This document shows positions 54,112 through 61,391 of a DNA stretch of 64,000 nt, one piece after another. The stretch is from Pseudooceanicola spongiae (GTDB lineage Bacteria; Pseudomonadota; Alphaproteobacteria; Rhodobacterales; Rhodobacteraceae), in contig NZ_CP045201.1 of the NCBI RefSeq assembly GCF_014899185.1, positions 356,501-420,500 on the forward strand, written 5' to 3'. A program made the position numbers and the translations under genes. The notes under the pieces were generated by a model. It saw only the letters and a list, made by a program, of their open reading frames with translations, was not told the origin of the DNA and searched no databases. Position 1 is the stretch's first letter. Each line of letters starts with the position of its first letter.

Positions 54112-55290
54112 TCAGGCGACGGCTGGGCGGCGATTCAGAACCAGCGTCGTCAGCAGGAAGGCCATCAGGCCACAAACCGCAATTGCAGTGGCCATCGGCA
54201 GGGCTGTGCCATCGAAGAACGGCCCTGTCAGTGCGATCATCACCCCGCCCGCGACCATCTGCATCGTGCCCCCGATTGAGGACGCGAGGCCTGCAATATC
54301 GCCGTGTTCATCCAGCGCCAGCACCATCGAGGTCGGAATGACCAGCCCGAGGCAGGCGTTTGCCAGGATCAGGCAGCCCCCCATCACGAAAACTGAACCG
54401 AAACCGGCCAGCACCAGCAGGAACAGCAGCAGTGTGAACAGGAAGAACCCGGTCACGGCCAGTCGGACCATGCGCGACATGCCGACCTTTTGCGCGACCA
54501 TGCCGGCGACCTGACTGGCGCCGAAAAAGCCGATGGCATTGACGGCAAAGGCCAACGAAAATTGTGTCTGGGTCAGCCCGAAGCTGCCCATGTAAACGAA
54601 AGAAGCAGAGGCGATGAAGACGAAAAAGCTCGCCATGCCGAAACCGCCAACCAGGGTCAGGCCCATGAAGGTCGGATCGGTGAACAGCACCTTGGCGCCC
54701 TTTGCCATATGGCTGAAGGAAATCGGTCGGCGGTTTTCTTTCGCCATCGTTTCAGGAAGCACGAACAAGGTCAGAGCGATTCCGACGGCCGCGAGCACCG
54801 CCAGCACGGCAAAGATCGCGCGCCAGTTGCCAAAGCTGAGTACGATGGTGCCGAACAACGGCGCGAGCATGGGCGAGATCGAGATGACCAGCATCACCAT
54901 CGCCATCAGTTTGGTCGCGTCCGGGCCGGTATAGCGGTCCCGCACAACAGCGCGCGGGATCACCATCAGAGAGGCGCCGCCGAGACCCTGAAGAGCGCGC
55001 CAGCCGACGAGGCCGGGCAGGGTGGTGCTGAACAGCGCGCCGAGGGAGCCGATGAGGAAGATCCCAAGGCCCAGCAGCAGCGGCAGTTTGCGACCGCGGG
55101 AATCGGCGAGTGGGCCGTAGAACAGCTGCGCAAGGCCGAAGGGAATGAAATAGCCGATCAGGGTGGCCTGAACCGCGGCCTCGGTTGCGCCAAAGTCGCG
55201 GGCAAGCTGGGGTAGGGCGGGCAGGTACATATCAATCGCAAGCGGGCTGGTGAGAGCGAGAACTCCCAGCACTAGGGCAAATCTAAGCAT
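54112..55290 (-). CDS. Bcr/CflA-family drug:H+ antiporter
   Basis: The 392-residue, twelve-helix major facilitator starts with LTSPLAIDMYLPALPQLARD, FGATEAAVQATL, and FGLAQLFYGPLADSRGRK, the Bcr/CflA (DHA1) signature. PRAVVRDRYTG lies in the central loop. It should export drugs or metabolites at the inner membrane using the proton gradient. It has no adjacent regulator and is convergent with dusA. Confidence 0.93.
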   Translation of the reverse strand: MLRFALVLGVLALTSPLAIDMYLPALPQLARDFGATEAAVQATLIGYFIPFGLAQLFYGPLADSRGRKLPLLLGLGIFLIGSLGALFSTTLPGLVGWRALQGLGGASLMVIPRAVVRDRYTGPDATKLMAMVMLVISISPMLAPLFGTIVLSFGNWRAIFAVLAVLAAVGIALTLFVLPETMAKENRRPISFSHMAKGAKVLFTDPTFMGLTLVGGFGMASFFVFIASASFVYMGSFGLTQTQFSLAFAVNAIGFFGASQVAGMVAQKVGMSRMVRLAVTGFFLFTLLLFLLVLAGFGSVFVMGGCLILANACLGLVIPTSMVLALDEHGDIAGLASSIGGTMQMVAGGVMIALTGPFFDGTALPMATAIAVCGLMAFLLTTLVLNRRPAVA

Positions 55291-55505
55291 TTGGAAAACC
55301 GGTTCTGTTTTGCGCAGTCAAGCTCTCAGGCTATCGCTGCAATGCGGCAAAGCCAAGAACGGTTACACAATTCCCTCGGTGCCTGAATGCACAGGCGGCT
55401 GTGCAGCAGCGTATTTCGACGTGCGCGCCCGAGGCAACTTCTTGCAAGTCAGCGCGAAACTTGCTTGAGGTCAGGCGCGGCGACAGGTTCACGAAAGGAA
55501 CGACA

Positions 55506-56330
55506 ATGGATGATATGGGTCTGGTGATGGCGATGTTCGCCCTGCTGGTGGTGATCGGCGGGATCGCCGGTGTGCTGGCGGGGTTGTTGGGTGTCGGGGG
55601 TGGTATCGTTCTGGTGCCGTCTTTCTTTTATGCGTTTCAGACGCTTGGATATGGCGGCCCGTCGCTGATGCAGGTCTGTCTGGGCACATCGCTGGCGACG
55701 ATCATTGTCACCTCGCTGCGCTCTCTTCAAAGTCACAACAAGAAGGGCGCGGTTGACTGGTTCATCCTCAAGACCTGGGCACCCGGGATCGCCATCGGTG
55801 CGCTGATCGGTGTCTTTATCGCCTCCAAGCTGGCGTCGCGTGAATTGCAGGCGCTGTTTGGCTGTCTGGCGCTGATCATCAGCCTGTATCTGGCGTTTGG
55901 CAAAAGCGAATGGCGTATCGGAACAGAGATGCCCGGTGGGCTGACCCGCGCGATCCTGTCGCCGCTGATGGGCTTCCTGTCGGTGCTGATGGGGATCGGC
56001 GGCGGCAGCTTTGGCGTGCCGACGATGACGCTGTTTGGCCGACCGATCCACCGCGCCGTGGCGACGGCTGCGGGTTTTGGCCTGCTGATCGCGGTCCCCT
56101 CGGTGCTGGCATTCCTGCTTGTCAAGATCCCGGACGGATCGCGCCCGCCCTACAGCATCGGTGCCGTGAACCTGCCCGCGTTCTTCGTGGTGATCTGCAT
56201 GACGACGCTGACCGCCCCGCTGGGGGCCAAGCTGGCCCATGCAACCGACCCCAAGCCGCTGCGCCGGATTTTTGCGGGGTTCCTCTTCCTCGTGGCACTG
56301 AACATGCTGCGCAAAACCTTCTACGGTTAA
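55506..56330 (+). CDS. TauE/SafE-family sulfite or organosulfonate exporter
   Basis: The 274-residue protein has about eight membrane segments and the two TauE/SafE repeats: GIAGVLAGLLGVGGGIVLVP near the start and PLMGFLSVLMGIGGGSFGVP in the second half. Family members move sulfite, sulfoacetate or similar anions. ATG 55506 follows AAAGGA. The longer upstream frame has no support. It is followed by a strong terminator. Confidence 0.92.
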   Translation: MDDMGLVMAMFALLVVIGGIAGVLAGLLGVGGGIVLVPSFFYAFQTLGYGGPSLMQVCLGTSLATIIVTSLRSLQSHNKKGAVDWFILKTWAPGIAIGALIGVFIASKLASRELQALFGCLALIISLYLAFGKSEWRIGTEMPGGLTRAILSPLMGFLSVLMGIGGGSFGVPTMTLFGRPIHRAVATAAGFGLLIAVPSVLAFLLVKIPDGSRPPYSIGAVNLPAFFVVICMTTLTAPLGAKLAHATDPKPLRRIFAGFLFLVALNMLRKTFYG

Positions 56331-56332
56331 GC

Positions 56333-56357
56333 AAAAAGGGGGGCCTTGGCCCCCTTT
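56333..56357. terminator. Rho-independent terminator (bidirectional)
   Basis: The GGGGGCC TT GGCCCCC stem flanked by AAAA and TTTT lies between the stop of the TauE gene (56330) and that of the convergent DUF1289 gene (56366). Confidence 0.8.
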
Positions 56358-56365
56358 TCAAATGC

Positions 56366-56617
56366 TCAGTCGAGGTCGCTCTGACGCCTCAGACGTCCGC
56401 TGCGTCCGCCCTTGCGTGTCGCTTTCAGCGGACCACGGGCAGGCAGCTCTGACATCACGGCGCGCCGCTCCTCCTGCGACATCTGTGACCAGCGCGTGAT
56501 TTCGTCTATCGAGCGCAGGCAGCCGGTGCAGAGCCGCGCTTGCGGGTGGATGACGCAAATATTGATGCAGGGAGAGGCGACGTCCTCCCGCTGCCAGATG
56601 TCCTTGCCAGCACTCAT
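56366..56617 (-). CDS. DUF1289 small cysteine-rich protein
   Basis: The 83-residue protein has [20 protein letters not shown], the four-cysteine DUF1289 motif likely binding zinc or iron, then [20 protein letters not shown]. Function is unknown. Its ATG overlaps the ruvX stop (ATGA at 56614-56617), so it is translationally coupled and belongs to a ccmI-ruvX-DUF1289 operon, an order known from Rhodobacterales. Confidence 0.92.
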   Translation of the reverse strand: MSAGKDIWQREDVASPCINICVIHPQARLCTGCLRSIDEITRWSQMSQEERRAVMSELPARGPLKATRKGGRSGRLRRQSDLD

Positions 56618-57093
56618 ACAGCACCCCCGCGCAGATGGCGCAGCCGGTCGAGAGCGCCTTGCAGGATATAGGACGCCGCAACATGGTCGATCACCTCGGC
56701 TCGGCGCCTGCGCGAAGTGTCGGCCTCCAGCAAGGCGCGTTCGGCGGCGACGGTGGACAGACGTTCATCCCAGTAGGAGATCGGGATCTCGGTCAGGCGC
56801 GCGAGGTTGCGCGCAAAGGCGCGGGTCGACTGACAGCGCGGCCCTTCCGAGCCGTCCATGTTGCGGGGCAGTCCCATGACGATGCCACCGATATTGCGCT
56901 TGGCCAGGATCTCCAGCAGCGCCTCTGCATCAAGGGTGAACTTGCGCCGCCGGATTGTCTCCAGCGGCGTCGCGATGCCGAGGAAGGTGTCGCTGACCGC
57001 CACACCGATGGTTTTTTCGCCAAGGTCCAGCCCGGCAATCGCGCGCATCGTGGGCAGGGCGGCGGCGAGGTCTTCAATGGTTTCGGCGATCAT
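56614..57093 (-). CDS. ruvX: Putative pre-16S rRNA nuclease / Holliday junction resolvase RuvX (YqgF)
   Basis: The 159-residue RNase H-fold protein has [16 protein letters not shown] with the catalytic Asp, [42 protein letters not shown] and [14 protein letters not shown], all conserved in YqgF. It is thought to process the 5' end of 16S rRNA. ATG 57093 overlaps the ccmI stop by four bases. It is cytoplasmic and essential in many bacteria. Confidence 0.93.
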   Translation of the reverse strand: MIAETIEDLAAALPTMRAIAGLDLGEKTIGVAVSDTFLGIATPLETIRRRKFTLDAEALLEILAKRNIGGIVMGLPRNMDGSEGPRCQSTRAFARNLARLTEIPISYWDERLSTVAAERALLEADTSRRRRAEVIDHVAASYILQGALDRLRHLRGGAV

Positions 57094-58343
57094 TCGGATA
57101 TCCCAGCTTGGTTGGCGGCCCCGGCAAGCGTTGCAAGTGCCGCGTCTTTTCCGGCAAACACCTGTACCGCCTCTTTGTAAATCGCACTCGCGCGATCTTT
57201 TTGCCCCAGAACGCCAAGCGCGTTGATCAGGCGGGCCCATTCCTCGACGCTGCCACCCTGTGTGGCAAGGCGCGAGGAAAGGCCATCGACCATGCCCTGA
57301 ACCATCTCCTGACGGGCCTCGGGCGTCATTTCGCCCGCCGCATCGATATCGGCGGCAGAGGGGCCTGACAGGGTTTCCTGCGGTGTGGGTTGCTGGTAGC
57401 GCGGCTGACCGGCGCGTTGCGCCACCTGATCGATCTGGCTGCGGATCGGCGGCATCCAGGGGGCATCCTCGGCACTGCGGCGCAACAGGCCATCCCAGAG
57501 ACGGAAGGCGATGTCGGGCCGTCCGGTCTGTGCCATGAGCAGCCCGGTGTAATAGGTCGCCGCACCATTCGTGGGGTCGCGCTTGAGCGCATTTTGCAGC
57601 GCATCCGATGCCTCCGCCGAGATCAGGCCCCCTGCCGAGAGGATCATCATGTCGGCGTAATCGGCGTAGTCCTGCCCGGTGGCCGCCGCGCCTGCCAGCG
57701 CGATGACGCGGCTCTGCGCCTCGTACCCAGCCTTGAAGTTGCCCAGAGTGGCCTCATTCTGTGCCAGCAGGCGAAAGCCACGAATGTCGTCGGGACGGGT
57801 GGCGACGGTGGCGCGCAGCTTGTCCATCAGCTCGACGTATTCCGGCGCGGGGTTCATGTCCGGCACGCTCACGGGGCCATCCATGCGCGCCTCGGCCTGG
57901 GGTTGCGAGGGGCGGCTGTCGAGCGCGGATTTCGCAGCCAGAATGCGCGAACTGCGCGGCATGTCGGGATAGCCCGGCGCGCCCAGCCAGACGTACATGC
58001 AGAGCGCGGCGATAAACACTGTCCCCGCCAGAACCATTGCCATAGGACGGCCTGCACCGGGCGCGCGCTGCGCCGGTGCGATTTCTGTGTCGTCGGCATG
58101 ACGGATCGCGGAGTCCGCGCTCAGAACCCGTCGTGAGATTTCGGTGCGCAGACGCTCTGCCTCGGGGGCGGAAATAACGCCGCGCGCCAGATCGCGGTCA
58201 ACCTCGGCCAGCTGATCCCGGTAAACCCGCATGTCGAATTGCGCCGCCGGACCGGTTGCGCGGGCGCCACCATGCAGCGCCGCGCGACAGAGTAGCACCG
58301 CAACGGCGAAGGCGAGGGCAATCGAGACGAACCAGAAGACCAT
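57090..58343 (-). CDS. ccmI: Cytochrome c-type biogenesis protein CcmI
   Basis: The 417-residue protein has an N-terminal membrane helix ([20 protein letters not shown]), a cytoplasmic loop ([34 protein letters not shown]) and a second helix ([20 protein letters not shown]). A periplasmic TPR domain follows, with [15 protein letters not shown] and [20 protein letters not shown]. CcmI holds apocytochrome c for haem attachment by CcmFH. It is the first gene of the ccmI-ruvX-DUF1289 operon and is divergent from soxB. Confidence 0.92.
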   Translation of the reverse strand: MVFWFVSIALAFAVAVLLCRAALHGGARATGPAAQFDMRVYRDQLAEVDRDLARGVISAPEAERLRTEISRRVLSADSAIRHADDTEIAPAQRAPGAGRPMAMVLAGTVFIAALCMYVWLGAPGYPDMPRSSRILAAKSALDSRPSQPQAEARMDGPVSVPDMNPAPEYVELMDKLRATVATRPDDIRGFRLLAQNEATLGNFKAGYEAQSRVIALAGAAATGQDYADYADMMILSAGGLISAEASDALQNALKRDPTNGAATYYTGLLMAQTGRPDIAFRLWDGLLRRSAEDAPWMPPIRSQIDQVAQRAGQPRYQQPTPQETLSGPSAADIDAAGEMTPEARQEMVQGMVDGLSSRLATQGGSVEEWARLINALGVLGQKDRASAIYKEAVQVFAGKDAALATLAGAANQAGISE

Positions 58344-58636
58344 GCAGAGGCGACCTTTTTTTCAGCGACTTTCGTGTTGCTCCTGATCTACCCTGTGCCC
58401 GGGGTGCAAAAAAGGGGCAAATCCGCGCAACGACTGGCCATGTCGCAAGCGCACGGTATTGTGACGGTTTGCGGCGTGGCAAAGATGGGCAAAAGGCTAG
58501 GGTCTGCGAAACGGCAGGCCTTCGGTCCGCCGCTGAGTCTCATGCCCCGAAAACCATGCCGGATCACGCCCCCGGCCTTGACGCCCCCGCTGACACGATC
58601 CCAATTCCCTGCTTTCTCTGTCCCAGTGAGATGCCG

Positions 58637-59887
58637 ATGAAACGATATTCTGCCTTTGCCATCGCCCGTGAAGCGGTTCGCCACCATACCGGGTGGGAGC
58701 GCGCATGGCGTTCGCCCAAGCCGAAGGACCGCTATGACGTGGTTATCGTCGGCGCCGGCGGGCATGGTCTGGCGACGGCCTATTACCTGGGCAAGAACTA
58801 CGGCATCACCAATGTCGCGATCATCGAAAAGGGCTGGCTGGGCGGCGGCAACACTGGGCGCAATACCACCATCATCCGCTCGAACTACCTGCAGGACGAC
58901 TCGGCGGCGATCTATGAAAAGGCCCGCTCGCTCTATGAGGGGCTCAGCCAGGATCTGAACTACAACGTCATGTTCAGCCCGCGCGGTGTCATCATGCTGG
59001 CGCAGACCGAGCATGAGGTGCGCGGCTACAAGCGCACCGCCCATGCCAATGCGCATCAGGGCGTCACGACGGAATACATCACCCGCGAACGCGTCAAGGA
59101 ACTGGTGCCGATCATCAATATCGACGGACCGCGCTATCCGGTTCTGGGCGGGCTCTATCAGGCGCGTGGCGGCACGGCGCGTCACGATGCGGTGGCGTGG
59201 GGCTATGCAAGGGCCTGCTCCGGCATGGGCATGGACATCATTCAGCAGTGCGAAGTGACTGGCGTCGAGACGGGCGCGGATGGCAATGTCTCCGGCGTTC
59301 AAACCACCAAGGGCCGCATCGCCTGCGGCAAGCTGGGCATCGTCGTCGCCGGGCACTCCGGCGTTCTGGCGGAGATGGCCGGGTTCCGCCTGCCCATCGA
59401 GTCCGTTGCCCTGCAGGCGCTAGTCTCCGAGCCAATCAAGCCCTGTATGGATGTGGTCGTCATGGCCAACACGGTGCATGGCTATATGAGCCAGTCCGAC
59501 AAAGGCGAAATGGTCATTGGCGGCGGCGCGGATGGCTACAACAATTACACGCAGCGCGGATCTTTCCACCATATCGAGGAGACTGTGCGCTCTCTGGTGG
59601 AAACCTTCCCGATGGTGTCACGGCTGAAGATGCTGCGGCAATGGGGTGGGATTGTCGACATGACGGGCGACCGTTCTCCGATCATCTCGCGCACGCCATT
59701 GGGCAATTGCTTCATCAACTGCGGCTGGGGCACCGGCGGCTTCAAGGCGATCCCGGGGTCCGGCTGGGCCATGGCCGAGATGATGTCGAAGGGTACACCC
59801 GGGCCGCTGGCCAAGGGGTTCGGGTTGGATCGGTTCCGCGAGGGGCGCTTTATCGACGAAAGCGTCGCTGCAGGCGTGGCACACTAG
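58637..59887 (+). CDS. soxB: Sarcosine oxidase beta subunit
   Basis: The 416-residue FAD subunit of heterotetrameric sarcosine oxidase has MKRYSAFAIAREAVRHHTGW, the FAD-binding DVVIVGAGGHGLATAYYL, WLGGGNTGRNTTIIRSNYL, and ends CGWGTGGFKAIPGSGWAMAE and GRFIDESVAAGVAH. It demethylates sarcosine to glycine with transfer of the methyl group to tetrahydrofolate and release of peroxide. An ATG two codons upstream (58631) is also possible. soxD, normally next, is about 1.1 kb away because other sequence intervenes. Confidence 0.95.
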   Translation: MKRYSAFAIAREAVRHHTGWERAWRSPKPKDRYDVVIVGAGGHGLATAYYLGKNYGITNVAIIEKGWLGGGNTGRNTTIIRSNYLQDDSAAIYEKARSLYEGLSQDLNYNVMFSPRGVIMLAQTEHEVRGYKRTAHANAHQGVTTEYITRERVKELVPIINIDGPRYPVLGGLYQARGGTARHDAVAWGYARACSGMGMDIIQQCEVTGVETGADGNVSGVQTTKGRIACGKLGIVVAGHSGVLAEMAGFRLPIESVALQALVSEPIKPCMDVVVMANTVHGYMSQSDKGEMVIGGGADGYNNYTQRGSFHHIEETVRSLVETFPMVSRLKMLRQWGGIVDMTGDRSPIISRTPLGNCFINCGWGTGGFKAIPGSGWAMAEMMSKGTPGPLAKGFGLDRFREGRFIDESVAAGVAH

Positions 59888-60047
59888 GGGGGAAGACCAT
59901 GGCACTGGGTCATGAAACGAAGTCTTTCAGGATCCGGCCGGTCGATCGGAGATGACAATGTACGGTGGTCTTTGCTTTCCCCATCACATCCCCGCGCGCG
60001 CCAGCCGGAGGGCTGGTCGCGCAACGGTTTTTGACGGTGCTGTGTCG

Positions 60048-60470
60048 TTACTCCGCAGCCAGCGGAGCGATCGTCAGCTGCGACGCACTTCTGTGTGCCG
60101 CATCGATGTCGCGCACGGCGCGGCGCAGCGTATTGATCGGCGCGTTATGCACACGGCCCAATCGCTCTGCCAGACGGGCACTGTCACGTCCGGGCACCTC
60201 TTCCGCGATGGCGGCAAAGGTGAATCCCTGACGCAGCGCGGCCGCGAATTCGGGTTGAAACTTGAGGTGTCTCGACAGGCTGCCCGCGACATGGCCGAAC
60301 GCCAAGGGACGCGGGGCTGCGTCCGGTTGCGCGCCCATCAGAACGTAAATCCCGGCCTCATCGGGCAAGGCGTCGAGGCTGTCGAGCACCGTGAAACGGA
60401 TCGCTTTGTGAAGTGTGCCATCCAACGCACCGGTGTCAAACTCAAGGGGGAAGTCGATCGTGTCAGTCAT
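60048..60470 (-). CDS. Hypothetical protein between soxB and soxD
   Basis: The 140-residue protein starts MTDTIDFPLEFDTGALDGTL and includes LPDEAGIYVLMGAQPDAAPR, then LKFQPEFAAALRQGFTFAAI. The AGIYVLMG segment vaguely recalls a GIY-type strand, but the rest of a GIY-YIG nuclease is not evident, so I give no function. It is on the strand opposite to the sox genes and interrupts their usual order. The frame could start at 60530, but MTDTIDF is the natural start. Confidence 0.72.
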   Translation of the reverse strand: MTDTIDFPLEFDTGALDGTLHKAIRFTVLDSLDALPDEAGIYVLMGAQPDAAPRPLAFGHVAGSLSRHLKFQPEFAAALRQGFTFAAIAEEVPGRDSARLAERLGRVHNAPINTLRRAVRDIDAAHRSASQLTIAPLAAE

Positions 60471-60742
60471 GCTGCTCAATCTCCATCGCAGTTTCAGAAA
60501 TGTCCGCGTGACGGGATCAGGGTACAGCAAATAGCTGTTTTTCCGTTAACGCGAACATATCCGAGGGGGTGGGCGCCTGCATGGTCGCCCAAATATCAAG
60601 CACAACGCGACGATCTCTACATTGGTTCCCCTGCCGCTGATCAGGCGTTGAGCGGGGCAACGGGGGCTGGCACTTTGTTCCGGAACCGAGTGACAGCATA
60701 CGGCGTTCTTCTTTCGACACATGGTAGAAGAAAGAGATTAAA

Positions 60743-60895
60743 ATGGCTGAAAGATCTGGCAACAGTGGTATCGCGTTTGTGCTTGGCGCGGTTGTCGTCG
60801 TGCTGGCGGGCCTCATCTGGTATCTCTATTCCGGCGGCGATTTGCCCGGCGCGGATGAGCCTGAAATCCAGATCAATCTGCCTGACGGCAACTGA
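60743..60895 (+). CDS. Small single-pass membrane protein
   Basis: The 50-residue frame reads MAERSGNSGIAFVLGAVVVV, a transmembrane helix to LIWYLYSGG, then an acidic tail (DLPGADEPEIQINLPDGN). It has an AAAGAG-like ribosome site and is followed by a clear terminator, so it is its own transcription unit inside the sox locus. Function is unknown. Confidence 0.72.
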   Translation: MAERSGNSGIAFVLGAVVVVLAGLIWYLYSGGDLPGADEPEIQINLPDGN

Positions 60896-60924
60896 CACCA
60901 CCCTTTTCCCAAATCTGTCCTATC

Positions 60925-60955
60925 GGCCGGTCGCGTCATGCGTCCGGCCTTTTTT
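60925..60955 (+). terminator. Rho-independent terminator
   Basis: The stem GGCCGG / CCGGCC (60925-60930, 60944-60949) is followed by a run of T to 60955. It ends the small membrane protein transcript and lies about 50 bases before soxD, so soxD and soxA need a promoter after it or read-through. Confidence 0.75.
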
Positions 60956-61006
60956 CGTCCGCAAGCCAGATGTTTGCGGGTCGTTCTTCAACTACGGAGT
61001 TGCGTG

Positions 61007-61336
61007 ATGCTGCTGCTGAATTGCCCCTGCTGCGGTGTCACCGCCGAGGAAACCGAATTCCATGGCGGCGGTGAGGCCCATGTCAAACGCGCCGGACCCG
61101 CGTCCGAGGATGCCGCGTTCGAGACCTACCTGTTTCACCGCGAAAACCCCAAGGGCGTGCATTTTGAGCGCTGGCGCCATGTCACGGGCTGCGGCAAGTG
61201 GTTTCTGGCGGCGCGCGACACCGCCACGCTTGAGGTTTTCGGCACCTACTCCGCCCAAACACTGGCCCCGCCAGAAGTTCTGCTGGCCCGGATCCGCGCC
61301 AAGCGGCCGGGCTTTACATGGCGGGATGTCCAATGA
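61007..61336 (+). CDS. soxD: Sarcosine oxidase delta subunit
   Basis: The 109-residue subunit has the zinc-binding cluster LNCPCCGVTAEETEFHGGGE, followed by FERWRHVTGCGKWFLAARDT and ends RAKRPGFTWRDVQ. These are standard for SoxD of the heterotetrameric enzyme. ATG 61007 was chosen; the frame is open to 60938 through the terminator. It precedes soxA by 55 bases. Confidence 0.93.
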   Translation: MLLLNCPCCGVTAEETEFHGGGEAHVKRAGPASEDAAFETYLFHRENPKGVHFERWRHVTGCGKWFLAARDTATLEVFGTYSAQTLAPPEVLLARIRAKRPGFTWRDVQ

Positions 61337-61391
61337 TCGCCTTCTCTCAAGCAATCAAGTCACACGTATTTAACAAGGGAGCGCAGGCGCG

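Noticed and set aside
60048-60470. GIY-YIG endonuclease
   Set aside because: Only a weak GIY-like strand is visible; the YIG strand and catalytic Arg/Glu pattern could not be found.
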